Shown piece by piece: positions 18,501 through 26,839 of a stretch of 64,000 bases of DNA. The stretch is from assembly GCF_030068505.1 (NCBI RefSeq), contig NZ_JAQOSO010000055.1, positions 155,541-219,540 on the forward strand, written 5' to 3'. Position numbers and translations under genes: made by a program. Every line of letters begins with the position of its first letter. Positions within the stretch are counted from its first letter, which is position 1. Source of the stretch: Roseofilum capinflatum BLCC-M114. Its GTDB lineage: Bacteria > Cyanobacteriota > Cyanobacteriia > Cyanobacteriales > Desertifilaceae. The notes under the pieces were generated by a model that did not search any database, was not told the origin of the DNA, and worked only from the letters and a program-made list of their open reading frames with translations.

Positions 18501-19292
18501 ATGAGGTTCGAGAATATTATGGCGGTGATGCCTTGGCAACCTCTTCATAACCAAGCGTCTTGTATTAATGGGGAGGTGAGCATTGACCCTAGCGCAGTGG
18601 TGGCTTCGGGGGTAGCGTTGATTGCTAATCCCCAGAGTCGGATTGTGATTGGGGCGGGAGTTTGTATTGGGATGGGGGTGGTGCTTCATGCCGATCGCGG
18701 AACGTTGAAGGTTGAAGATGGGGCAATCTTGGGAGCGGGAGTGTTGATGGTCGGCGCGGGAACCATTGGAGCAAGAGCTTGTATCGGGCCCGTTTCAACG
18801 GTGTTTAATTGCTCAGTGAATTCAGGGCAAGTAGTGGCTCCCGGTTCGTTATTGGGAGATACTGGACGTTCGGGAACTGAGGTTCAGGTGGTGGAGAAAA
18901 CGGTTGAGTCTGTCACGACAGTGGAGCCGGTGGAAGACCCTCCAAAAAAACTAGAGCCTCCAACGGAAGACTCTAAGGTTGAGACCGATCGCCCTCAATC
19001 GAATCCTTCGGCGACACAATCTTCGATTCATGCGGCGGTCGCCCGTAATTTAATCGCCAATCCCCCACCAACCCGGACGAAGCCTTATTTAGAGACTCCT
19101 AACCCAGAGGAACCTTTAGCCGATGAGCCAACTCAAGCCACTGAACCCCAAAAGGATGAGGGGTCTGATTCACTCAACCCATCGGTGTATGGGCATCAAC
19201 ACTTACAACGGTTAATGGCGACCTTGTTTCCCCATCGTCAGGCCTTCAATGGGGATATACAAGATTCTCCCGTTTCTGAAGATTCCGATTGA
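18501..19292 (+). CDS. ccmN: Carboxysome adaptor CcmN
   Basis: CcmN links CcmM-bound Rubisco to the shell. The 263-residue frame has N-terminal hexapeptide beta-helix repeats (ISIDP-like turns; VVASGVALIANPQSRIVIGA, VCIGMGVVLHADRGTLKVED) and a long acidic, Pro-rich linker. A C-terminal amphipathic segment at about 229-250 (YGHQHLQRLMATLFPHRQAF) is the encapsulation peptide that binds CcmK/CcmO. Starts at ATG 18501, 18519 or 18528 are possible; none has a strong ribosome site, and 18519 fits best by spacing of GAGA. Confidence 0.92.
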   Translation: MRFENIMAVMPWQPLHNQASCINGEVSIDPSAVVASGVALIANPQSRIVIGAGVCIGMGVVLHADRGTLKVEDGAILGAGVLMVGAGTIGARACIGPVSTVFNCSVNSGQVVAPGSLLGDTGRSGTEVQVVEKTVESVTTVEPVEDPPKKLEPPTEDSKVETDRPQSNPSATQSSIHAAVARNLIANPPPTRTKPYLETPNPEEPLADEPTQATEPQKDEGSDSLNPSVYGHQHLQRLMATLFPHRQAFNGDIQDSPVSEDSD

Positions 19293-19360
19293 GAGATTCC
19301 GTCAGGTTTGGCGATCGAACCTTTATACTAAAAACATAGCGTAAATATAGAGGAGTGAAG

Positions 19361-19393
19361 ATGATCGATAGCCCTCTGAAGTCAAAAGCATGA
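19361..19393 (+). CDS. Ten-codon leader ORF overlapping the ccmO start
   Basis: AGAGGAGTGAAG gives a strong ribosome site for ATG 19361, which reads MIDSPLKSKA and stops at TGA 19391-19393. That stop overlaps the ccmO ATG at 19390 (ATGA). ccmO itself has only a weak site. The arrangement suggests translational coupling; the peptide probably has no function of its own. Confidence 0.45.
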   Translation: MIDSPLKSKA

Positions 19394-20130
19394 GTAGACC
19401 CGACACTCTCAATGGAAGTGCATTAGGTTTGGTGTCAACCCGGAGCTTTCCCGCAGTGATTGCGGTAGCAGATGCCATGATTAAGGCAGCGGAAGTGACC
19501 TTGGTGGGCATTGAAAAAATTGGTAATGGCTATTGTACGGCGATCGCCAGAGGGAGGATCGCCGATATTCGGTTAGCAGTGGACTATGGCTCGCAAACGG
19601 CCCGTGACTTTGGCCCGGAGCAACTTGTCAGTAGTAGCGTCATTCCCAGACCGTTACCGAATTTAGAAGTTATATTCCCCATCAATCCCCAATTTATGGA
19701 AGTCGCGGCTTATAACCAGGAAAATCGCTATAGCCGTCAAGCCGTAGGATTGCTCGAAACCATTGGCTTTCCGCCCATGGTTGGGGCAGCCGATGCCATG
19801 CTCAAATCGGCCAATGTAGAATTAATGTCTTTTGAAACTATCGGTTCTGGACTCTGTACAGCCATTATTCGCGGTTCAGTGGCCGATGTAGCCATGGCGA
19901 TCGAATCGGGCGTATATGAAGCCCAACGCATTGGAGAACTCAATGCCATTTATATTATTCCCAGACCTCAAGACGACTTAGAACAAATTCTCCCAGTAGC
20001 CAGTGCTTTGATGACAGAAGAATCAGAACCCTTGAAATTACCTGTGAGCATCGAGCAGGAAGAGATGGAGGAAGAATTGATCAAGTTACCCGATCTGGAA
20101 AAAGTGCCCCTGAAAATTGAAGAAAAATGA
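19390..20130 (+). CDS. ccmO: Carboxysome shell protein CcmO (tandem BMC)
   Basis: A 246-residue protein with two BMC domains in tandem: ALGLVSTRSFPAVIAVADAM (about residues 11-95) and AVGLLETIGFPPMVGAADAM (about 117-200). The layout is that of CcmO, a pseudo-trimer needed for shell formation. An acidic tail of about 35 residues follows the second domain. It starts 98 bases after ccmN on the same strand, so it belongs to the operon, whereas in some cyanobacteria ccmO lies elsewhere. Its start overlaps a short leader ORF. Confidence 0.94.
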   Translation: MSRPDTLNGSALGLVSTRSFPAVIAVADAMIKAAEVTLVGIEKIGNGYCTAIARGRIADIRLAVDYGSQTARDFGPEQLVSSSVIPRPLPNLEVIFPINPQFMEVAAYNQENRYSRQAVGLLETIGFPPMVGAADAMLKSANVELMSFETIGSGLCTAIIRGSVADVAMAIESGVYEAQRIGELNAIYIIPRPQDDLEQILPVASALMTEESEPLKLPVSIEQEEMEEELIKLPDLEKVPLKIEEK

Positions 20131-20155
20131 GCGCAACTTTTTTCCTTGTATGGAT

Positions 20156-20920
20156 TTAATCGAGAAATAAAGCGCCTAAATTCTTAAACTGAAAGCGCAA
20201 ATGGTCTGGAATTCCCTTGGTGTGATTAAACTCGGTATGGGTTAATATCGTATCTTTCCAAGTTACATCTTGCACGTTGGAGTGAGTAAAATCTGCTTCC
20301 CGTAAATTAGCATCACTTAAATCGGCCCGGTAAAGATTAGCTTTAGAAAGATTAGCACGACACAGGAGAGCTTCACTTAAAAACGCTCGTTCTAAGTCGG
20401 CTTGAAATAACTCGGCGGCGGTCAAATTGGCTTGATTCAAGAAAGCTTGATTTAAATCTACTCCAACTAAGTTGGCATGGGAAAAATCGACTTGATTCAA
20501 GAATGCCCCCATTAAATTACTTTGAAACAAATTCGCATGGGATAAATTGGATTGAGTCAAAAAGGATTGACTTAAATTCGTGCGGCGTAAAATACCATAG
20601 CTCAAATTGACTCGTCTGAGATTGGCTTGATTAATTAAGGCCGCACTCAAATTCGCATGACTTAAATTAGCATCACTTAGATTAATGCCGCTCAGACAAG
20701 CATGGCGAAGAATCGCCCCAGTTAAATCGGCTCCGCTCAAAAAAGCACCCGTTAAATTGCTCTTTTCTAAATCTGTTGCGCTCCAATTAATGCCATTGAA
20801 ATTTCCCTCTTTCAAGGTTGCCTCCCTGAGATCCGGTAGAATTTCAGGATGACTCTTGCGCCAAGCGTTCCAAGTGTCTATTCCTTCATGAAGTAAATCT
20901 AAATGTTCTTGATTGGCCAT
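20156..20920 (-). CDS. Pentapeptide-repeat protein
   Basis: A 254-residue soluble protein. From about residue 55 to 225 it consists of A(N/D)LSX pentapeptides (for example ANLSHANLSAALINQANLRR), predicting a right-handed square beta-helix. The N-terminal 45 residues (HEGIDTWNAWRKSHPEILPD) are the head often seen on cyanobacterial members. Such proteins are abundant in cyanobacteria and mostly of unknown function. It converges on ccmO with 25 bases between stops and has no evident partner. Confidence 0.88.
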   Translation of the reverse strand: MANQEHLDLLHEGIDTWNAWRKSHPEILPDLREATLKEGNFNGINWSATDLEKSNLTGAFLSGADLTGAILRHACLSGINLSDANLSHANLSAALINQANLRRVNLSYGILRRTNLSQSFLTQSNLSHANLFQSNLMGAFLNQVDFSHANLVGVDLNQAFLNQANLTAAELFQADLERAFLSEALLCRANLSKANLYRADLSDANLREADFTHSNVQDVTWKDTILTHTEFNHTKGIPDHLRFQFKNLGALFLD

Positions 20921-21151
20921 AACTCAGATGACAGACAGAGGTAAGGAGTAGATAAAAAATTTTTAGGGTGTCGTTTCCTGCGGATTATTAGAATTTCTGG
21001 TTGTATAGGAACCTAAAGGCTTGCCAGATCAGAAGTCTTTATCTTAAATGAGAAGAGGTTGGCCTTGAAGCTAACGTCTTAAAGATGGGGTTTATGGGCC
21101 CCAAATTTAAGATTGAATTGTGTCCCGTTGCCGATCGCCTAGGGAGGGTCT

Positions 21152-22624
21152 GTGACTAATTGTCCTGTTTGTGGTACAGAATATATCGAAGGAACCACGA
21201 AACTCTGTAAAACCTGTGGTTGGGATTTAACTCCGGAGTCGATTCCCGACCAAGTGCTACAAGTCCTCCTGCAACGAGAACGGTTGCGTTTGGCTTGGGC
21301 CAAAGGGGTTTGGGCTAGGGCCAGGGAATTGGCCTCGCGGGTGAGGTTACAGTCAACATTGGGGGATCTACAGTCTCAGTTAGAGTTAGCGACCCAAGAG
21401 CGATCGCTCCTCCAAAGTCAACTGTCTCAAGTATATTCGCAAATGGAGGAAATCAGCCCAGCTCAACTCCAGGCCTTACTGATGAATCAAACGGATGGAG
21501 GGGAGACCCTGGTGGAGTTGCAACAAATCCAAACTCAACTTCAACAAGAACTCAGTCAAACCCAGGAATTACTCGAATTAGCCCAATCTCAAATTGGTTC
21601 GGATGGTCTAGATTTAATCATTGACGCGCTACAAGATCCATCTCTTCAGGTGAAACGGGTGGCTTATTTATTACTCCAACGCAGTGGTTCTTTGAAAGCA
21701 AAGGAAGCACTCGAAGCCTTTAAACTAGAGAGTTATCAGCTTTTTTCCTGCGTATATACCGGGGAACATAACGGGCCGGTACGGACGATCGCCGTTTCCC
21801 CGGATGGCCAGTGGATTGCCAGTGGGAGTAATGACCAAACGATAAAAATTTGGCACGGGGAAACCGGGGAACTGCACCACACCCTGACCGGCCATAATGG
21901 TTCAATTTTATCGGTGGCTATTTCTTCGGACGGAGAAATTTTGGCCAGTGGCAGTAGCGATCACTCCATTAAGGTTTGGAATCTCAAAACGGGTGAACTT
22001 ATGAGTACCCTGGCTGGGTATGCTGGGGAAGTGTGGACAGTGGCCATTACTCCCGACAATCAAATTGTGGCTGGAGGCAGTGAGGATAAAACTATTAAGC
22101 TCTGGAATTGGAAAACGGGAGAGTTAACCAGTACCTTAGCTGGGTATGCGGGAGGCGTGCGATCGATCGCCATGAGTGGTCAAGGGGATAAAATTAGCGG
22201 GGGGAGTAACGATCAAACCATTAAGTTGTGGAACTTAGACCGTAAGGAGTTACTCTATACCTTAACCGGCCATAGCGATCGCGTCCGCTCAGTAGCCATT
22301 AGTCCAGATGGTCAACGGTTAGCCAGTGGCAGTAGTGACCAGACCATTCGCTTATGGAATTTGGAAACCGGAGAAGTCGAACAAGTGCTTTCAGATCATG
22401 TAGCAGCCGTAACTTCGGTGATCGTTACTGCCGATAACAAAATTCTCGCCAGTGCCAGTGATGATTGTACAGTAAAGTTATGGAATTTGCAGACCGGCGA
22501 GTTATTGCAAACCTTTACCGATCATAACAATTATGTGGTTGGGGTAGCCATCAGTGCCAACGGTGACACCATGGCCACAGGAAGTTTCGATCATACGGTG
22601 AAAATTTGGCGGGTGGTGGCTTAA
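21152..22624 (+). CDS. Zinc-ribbon, coiled-coil, seven-bladed WD40 protein
   Basis: A 490-residue protein. Residues 4-23 hold two Cys pairs (CPVC and CKTC), a zinc ribbon. Residues 45-150 are heptad-rich (SQLELATQERSLLQSQLSQ), a coiled coil. From about 205 to 490 there are seven WD repeats of the type SPDGQWIASGSNDQTIKIW, enough for one closed propeller. It is probably a protein-interaction scaffold. GTG 21152 has AGGGAGG upstream. It lies 37 bases before the TPR gene and may share its transcript. Confidence 0.88.
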   Translation: MTNCPVCGTEYIEGTTKLCKTCGWDLTPESIPDQVLQVLLQRERLRLAWAKGVWARARELASRVRLQSTLGDLQSQLELATQERSLLQSQLSQVYSQMEEISPAQLQALLMNQTDGGETLVELQQIQTQLQQELSQTQELLELAQSQIGSDGLDLIIDALQDPSLQVKRVAYLLLQRSGSLKAKEALEAFKLESYQLFSCVYTGEHNGPVRTIAVSPDGQWIASGSNDQTIKIWHGETGELHHTLTGHNGSILSVAISSDGEILASGSSDHSIKVWNLKTGELMSTLAGYAGEVWTVAITPDNQIVAGGSEDKTIKLWNWKTGELTSTLAGYAGGVRSIAMSGQGDKISGGSNDQTIKLWNLDRKELLYTLTGHSDRVRSVAISPDGQRLASGSSDQTIRLWNLETGEVEQVLSDHVAAVTSVIVTADNKILASASDDCTVKLWNLQTGELLQTFTDHNNYVVGVAISANGDTMATGSFDHTVKIWRVVA

Positions 22625-22661
22625 ACCAGGAGAACATGATTAACATTAGGGAACAACTATC

Positions 22662-24383
22662 ATGAGGAAACAACAGGAGAGTGGTTTAATAAAAATCTGG
22701 GCAATGCTGTTAAGTGTTGGCATGGTGTTGAGTCCTCAGTTGGCTTGGGGGCAAGGGTTACAGGATTTGTTTCGCCAAGCAGAGGAAGCGCGGAAGGCAG
22801 GGAATTTTCAAGCGGCTGAGGAGATTTGGCGACAAGTTATTGAGCAAGATCCGAATAATGCCCCCGCTTATTTGGGGTTGGGCAATCGGTTGCGAGATCA
22901 GAATAAACTGGAAGAGGCGATCGCCGCTTATGAGAAGGCGATCGAGGTCGATCCCAATTATGCCTTTGCCTATGTGGGGTTAGGGAATGCTCTGCGCTCG
23001 GATAATCAGTTGGAAGCAGCTAAAACTCAATATCAACAAGCCATTGAACTCAATCCCAATTTGCCAGGGGTGTATTGGAATTTGGGCAATGTGTTGTCGG
23101 AATTGGGGGATTTAGAGGAGGCGATCGCCCAATTTCGGATTGCCCTGAAGCTTAAACCCGATTCTGTGCCGGTTTACAATGATTTGGGCGATGTGCTGCT
23201 CAACTTGGGCAATGTAGAAGAGGCGATCGCCACTTATAATGAGGCGATCGACCTCGGATCGCGGTATGTTTCCAGTTATGTAGGCTTAGGGAATGCCCTG
23301 CAAGAAAATAATCAACTCGATCAGGCGATCGAAGCCTATAAAAGCGCCATCCAGTTAGATGCTTTTGATGCCTCCGCCTATTTTGCCTTGGGTGATATTT
23401 ATTATCAACAGGAAGATTGGCAGCAAGCGGTGGAGGTTTACCAAGCGGGGGTTAGACTCCAAGAAGATGACCGGGTGTATACCGCTTTGGGCTATGCTTG
23501 GCAACAGTTAGGGAAGGTGGAAGAGGCGATCGCCGCCTACGAAAATGCCATTAATCAAAATCCCAATGGGGTGCTGGCCCACTACAATCTGCTCGAATCC
23601 CAACGCTTATTGGCTCTACAACAAGCCTCTAATCCTTCTAATGCCTCAAATGATGAAAATGTCTCCAACACCGTCGAGAATGAAGAGCCTGCTAATACCT
23701 CCGATAATCCTTCCGAGGATCAAAATCAGGTCTCAGAGGACTCTGAAACCCTCTCTCCTTTAGCTCCCATTGCCCGCATTATCACCCCTATTCCCAATGG
23801 GGTGAACATTGGAACCGGTTGGGTAGTCGAACGGGAGGAGGATCGAGTTTTAGTCGTCACCAGTCGGGAGGCGATCGCCTATGCCTCCTCCTTAGAAAAC
23901 GACCAGATTCAGGTCGAATTTTTCCAACCCTCAGAAGGCGAGGTTTTACCCCGCTATAGCGCCCAACTGATGCACATTACACCAGACGAAGCTGCCACCA
24001 ATTTAGTCGTTTTACAAGTCACCGGAATTCCCGAAACCATTGAACCGTTAGAAATAAATACGGAATTAGGCAATGAAGACGTAGAATTAATTGGCCATCC
24101 CTTTAATACTGACCCTTGGCAAACCGTGAGCGGCAACTTAGATACAGAAGCTCAAGATACGGATCAACCCATTGAGATTGAAGCCAACTTAACCCAAGGA
24201 TATGCAGGCAGCCCCATTTTCAATCAAGACCAGCAAGTTGTTGCCATATTAGGTCATGTGGGAGAGGGTAGCACAGAAACCGAGGCTCCCTTTACTCCAG
24301 CCATAACAGAAACAGGAGTCATTTATCCCATGGAATTAATTCAAGAACAACTCGAAGCCTGGGGCGTTTGGGAAAATGAGTAA
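22662..24383 (+). CDS. TPR protein with a degenerate trypsin-like domain
   Basis: A 573-residue, probably exported protein. Residues 1-30 form a signal sequence ending LAWGQG. About eight TPR units follow (YLGLGNRLRDQNKLEEAIAA and similar) to about residue 320, then an Asn/Ser/Glu linker. Residues 370-560 look like a trypsin-fold domain: IGTGWVVEREEDRVLVVTS, then GYAGSPIFNQDQQVVAILGH. The usual His (VT.AH) is replaced by VTSREA near 400 and the usual Asp by Asn in ATNLVVL, while Ser517 remains. It is probably a binding domain, not an active protease. Confidence 0.8.
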   Translation: MRKQQESGLIKIWAMLLSVGMVLSPQLAWGQGLQDLFRQAEEARKAGNFQAAEEIWRQVIEQDPNNAPAYLGLGNRLRDQNKLEEAIAAYEKAIEVDPNYAFAYVGLGNALRSDNQLEAAKTQYQQAIELNPNLPGVYWNLGNVLSELGDLEEAIAQFRIALKLKPDSVPVYNDLGDVLLNLGNVEEAIATYNEAIDLGSRYVSSYVGLGNALQENNQLDQAIEAYKSAIQLDAFDASAYFALGDIYYQQEDWQQAVEVYQAGVRLQEDDRVYTALGYAWQQLGKVEEAIAAYENAINQNPNGVLAHYNLLESQRLLALQQASNPSNASNDENVSNTVENEEPANTSDNPSEDQNQVSEDSETLSPLAPIARIITPIPNGVNIGTGWVVEREEDRVLVVTSREAIAYASSLENDQIQVEFFQPSEGEVLPRYSAQLMHITPDEAATNLVVLQVTGIPETIEPLEINTELGNEDVELIGHPFNTDPWQTVSGNLDTEAQDTDQPIEIEANLTQGYAGSPIFNQDQQVVAILGHVGEGSTETEAPFTPAITETGVIYPMELIQEQLEAWGVWENE

Positions 24384-24387
24384 TTTC

Positions 24388-24432
24388 AATGAACAATGAA
24401 CAATTAACAATTAACAATTAACAATTAACAAT
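24388..24432. repeat. STRR: AATTAAC heptamer array
   Basis: Two AATGAAC and four AATTAAC units lie directly after the TPR gene. The unit is the same as in the array at 26756. Confidence 0.8.
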
Positions 24433-24562
24433 AGCGAACAAGATCGGTTTTTGCTATACAGCACTTTGCGCTGTTCTGAGGTACGATAATCCCAATTTTG
24501 CTTGAAAGTGCATTCCTATAAAAAGCCTGGAAAATAGGCATTATAGCGTGAAAAATTGTTTT

Positions 24563-24585
24563 CCTATTACCTATTACCCATTACC
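24563..24585. repeat. STRR: CCTATTA/CCCATTA heptamers
   Basis: Two CCTATTA and one CCCATTA units stand before GCACGAAGCGCTATAATG, a short tail that also follows the arrays at 28998 and 56760 in variant form. Confidence 0.7.
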
Positions 24586-24643
24586 GCACGAAGCGCTATA
24601 ATGATTTCAGCCCACAGCAATATAATGCAACAGCACAAGCGTT

Positions 24644-25102
24644 ATGGAAACCTTAACCGATCGCTTTCTTCTATCGGATCTCCACGATCGCGACTATTAC
24701 CTGTGGTTGGAAACGACATCACAGTTGTTGCGGAATCGCAAACTGGAGCGCATTGATGTGGAGCATCTCGCAGAAGAACTCGAAGATATGGGGAAAAGTG
24801 AGAAACGGGCGATCGAGAGTAACCTGGAAATCCTGCTGATGCACTTACTCAAATATCAATATCAACCGGAAAAACAGAGGAATAGCTGGCGCTACACCAT
24901 TTACGAACATCGCAAACGACTCAAGAAAGCCTTCAAAGATAGCCCCAGTTTACGCGGATATTTTGAGCAAGTTTTTGACTCCTGTTACACAGAAGCGCGA
25001 ACGATGGCAGCTCTAGAAACCGGAATGAACAGGGATGAGTTTCCAGAGCTGTGTCCCTTTGCGATCGGAGCAGAAGTCCCTCTCCCGTGGGAGAGGGATT
25101 AG
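24644..25102 (+). CDS. DUF29 family protein with repeat-derived C-terminus
   Basis: A 152-residue protein with the DUF29 signature: LHDRDYYLWLETTSQLLRNR, DVEHLAEELEDMGKSEKRAI and LLMHLLKYQYQP. DUF29 proteins are numerous in cyanobacteria and their role is unknown. The family normally ends a few residues after a FPE.CP motif; here FPELCPFAIG is followed by AEVPLPWERD, which is encoded by a dispersed repeat (25078-25146). Insertion of the repeat has replaced the natural end. The frame is otherwise intact. Confidence 0.85.
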   Translation: METLTDRFLLSDLHDRDYYLWLETTSQLLRNRKLERIDVEHLAEELEDMGKSEKRAIESNLEILLMHLLKYQYQPEKQRNSWRYTIYEHRKRLKKAFKDSPSLRGYFEQVFDSCYTEARTMAALETGMNRDEFPELCPFAIGAEVPLPWERD

Positions 25103-25146
25103 GGAGAGGGCATTTCCTGTTGCACAACTCATTTAGACTAGCTATA
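25078..25146 (-). repeat. Half copy of the MITE at 43941-44095
   Basis: On the minus strand this reads TATAGCTAGTCTAAATGAGT, then GGAAATGCCCTCTCCCT and a CCCTCTCCC hairpin, nearly the same as 43943-44012. Only the left end is present. It overlaps the end of the DUF29 gene. Confidence 0.75.
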
Positions 25147-25153
25147 GATTTGA

Positions 25154-25320
25154 TTAATAGTCATCGGTTACTGGTGGATGTTCACCTAATTCAACCCACA
25201 TTTCTCGCTTCGCGGACTAATGCTGGGCGATTCATCTGTAATGTAGCGATCGCCGCTCTACCGATTTCAGTTAAACCTATCATTTCTGTCCCATCTGGAC
25301 TCCAGGTAATATCAAGTCCG
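25154..25320 (-). pseudogene. Relic C-terminus of an HNH-endonuclease-like gene
   Basis: The minus strand reads LDITWSPDGTEMIGLTEIGR then AAIATLQMNRPALVREAR, and after a one-base frame change MWVELGEHPPVTDDY and a stop at 25154. The pattern GLT..GRA.I..L.MNRP and W...G.HPP is that of the tail of cyanobacterial HNH endonucleases, by my recollection. The upstream part is replaced by a palindromic repeat at about 25322. It is non-functional. Confidence 0.5.
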
Positions 25321-25460
25321 GTTTCCGCAAGCGGACATGAAAATTTGTTAAGAAGCGGGCAAGATGCCCGCACTCCTCGAATTCTTTGATATGACTGGAG
25401 TGGGAGCATCTTGCTCCCTGGATTTTTAATTAGGGTATTTCCGCTTCGCGGACATGAATA

Positions 25461-25618
25461 GTTGGTTTCAACCCGAACCAAGTGGAAGCAGTGGTAAGAG
25501 GACAGTCGGTTTCAATCCCTAATAGGGATTTATGTTGGTTTCAACTTAAGAATAACATATAAATCCTCACGAATCAACTAAGTTTCAATCCCTAATAGGG
25601 ATTTATGTTGGTTTCAAC
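25461..25618 (-). CRISPR. Small orphan CRISPR array, 2 full repeats plus a remnant
   Basis: Two identical 37-nt repeats lie at 25509-25545 and 25582-25618 (plus-strand start GTTTCAATCCCTAATAGGGA). A 12-nt remnant, GTTGGTTTCAAC, lies at 25461-25472. Both spacers (25473-25508 and 25546-25581) are exactly 36 nt and unlike each other. On the minus strand the repeat ends GGGATTGAAAC, the usual 3' handle of cyanobacterial arrays, so transcription is probably leftward and the remnant is the trailer end. No cas gene is in the window. Confidence 0.85.
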
Positions 25619-25740
25619 TGCTGGCTCCTGAGACCCTTGCCATATTTAGTTTTCAAGGTACATTTCCGACGCACACCCCTAATCATAGATCACTCACCGT
25701 AAAAAAGCAAGTCCAAATCGCTGAAACCCTTACCCCGTAT
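25619..25740 (-). promoter_or_regulatory. Likely CRISPR leader
   Basis: This non-coding stretch abuts the repeat end opposite the degenerate repeat. Its minus strand reads ACCTTGAAAACTAAATATGG shortly before the first repeat, similar to leader sequences of cyanobacterial arrays as I remember them. Confidence 0.45.
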
Positions 25741-25886
25741 AGTCCGACGCTACCTTTAAAATTAAAATCGCTGTAAGCCACACTGGGCAACCATACAGCC
25801 ATTTTCGATTGAAGGGCAATTTCCACACCCCCTCAGCGTCGGATTTTAGCCAAAAAAGATAGAGCCGTTTTTGCTGCTGGGGGGTC

Positions 25887-26750
25887 TTATTGCTGAGCAG
25901 GACTATGGGTTTCAAAGTCACTAGCCGAGTGCCGCTCGTGCAATTGCTCTTCCTCTGGCCCCCAGGTGCGGTTAACCCTGCGTCCCCGTTGCACGGCTGG
26001 ACGGGAGGCAATTTCCTCCGCCCACCGGAGCAGATGGGTATAGGACTGTACCTCTAGAAATTCTCCTGCATCATACAGCTTGCCTAATACCAGCGACCCA
26101 TACCAGGGCCAGATAGCCATATCAGCAATGGTATAAGTTTCACCACAAATATAGGGCTTATCCGCTAACTGCCGGTTGAGGACATCGAGCTGGCGCTTGG
26201 TCTCCATCGTAAACCGGTCAATGCAGTATTTAATTTTAGTGGGGGCGTAACTATAAAAATGGCCAAACCCACCGCCAACATAGGGCGCTGAACCCACCTG
26301 CCAAAAGAGCCAAGATAAACATTCTGTGCGTTGAAGGGGTTCATTCGGTAGGAATGCCGCAAATTTTTCCGCCAGATAGAGCAGGATAGAGCCAGATTCA
26401 AAGATGGGAGTTTCGGGGGTAGTGCTGCGGTCAACCAGAGCGGGAATTTTAGAGTTGGGATTAAGGGCCACAAAGCCACTGCTAAACTGGTCACCCTCAT
26501 TGATTTTGATCGGATAAGCATCATATTCTGCTCCAGTAATCCCCAGCACTAACAATTCTTCGAGGAGAATGGTTACTTTTTGACCATTGGGCGTGGCTAG
26601 GGAGTAGAGTTGGAGGGGATGATTGCCTACGGGTAATTCTTGCTCATGGGTCGGGCCGGCAATGGGACGATTGATTTTTGACCAGGTTCCTCCGTTGTCG
26701 GTGTCTGGTTGCCAGACTTGGGGAGGGGTGTAGGGTGAGGGAGTGTCCAT
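25887..26750 (-). CDS. yghU: YghU-type glutathione S-transferase
   Basis: A 287-residue GST of the nu class (YghU/Ure2p-like), which reduces disulfides and organic peroxides with glutathione. The N-terminal thioredoxin-like domain has LYSLATPNGQKVTILLEELL, LNPNSKIPALVD and FESGSILLYLAEK. The helical domain has GGGFGHFYSYAPTKIKYCID and DKPYICGETYTIADMAIWPW. The Asn in TPNG and the long N-terminal extension (about 45 residues) are typical of the class. ATG 26750 sits next to a heptamer array that forms the 5' flank. Confidence 0.9.
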   Translation of the reverse strand: MDTPSPYTPPQVWQPDTDNGGTWSKINRPIAGPTHEQELPVGNHPLQLYSLATPNGQKVTILLEELLVLGITGAEYDAYPIKINEGDQFSSGFVALNPNSKIPALVDRSTTPETPIFESGSILLYLAEKFAAFLPNEPLQRTECLSWLFWQVGSAPYVGGGFGHFYSYAPTKIKYCIDRFTMETKRQLDVLNRQLADKPYICGETYTIADMAIWPWYGSLVLGKLYDAGEFLEVQSYTHLLRWAEEIASRPAVQRGRRVNRTWGPEEEQLHERHSASDFETHSPAQQ

Positions 26751-26755
26751 GAATC

Positions 26756-26790
26756 AATTAACAATTAACAATTAACAATTAACAATTAAC
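26756..26790. repeat. STRR: five perfect AATTAAC heptamers
   Basis: Five identical 7-mers lie six bases upstream of the yghU start codon, where promoter or leader sequence would be. AATGAGACATT follows, as at the left arm of the element at 28817. Confidence 0.85.
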
Positions 26791-26839
26791 AATGAGACAT
26801 TGTTGTAGGGGCGGGTTATACTCAAATATTGTAGACTGA

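Larger units (their letters stand above)
25103..25886. other. Mosaic spacer: MITE half, HNH relic, palindromes, CRISPR
   Basis: This gene-free stretch contains, left to right: the rest of the MITE half, an HNH-nuclease relic (minus), a GCGGACATGAA palindrome, the hairpin GCGGGCAAGATGCCCGC, a GGGAGCATCTTGCTCCC hairpin, another palindrome, a truncated CRISPR array and a likely CRISPR leader. It looks like a site that has collected insertions. Confidence 0.6.

Noticed and set aside
25730..26011. 93-codon minus-strand frame at the GST end
   Set aside because: Overlaps the GST gene in another frame and extends into the CRISPR leader; no domain.
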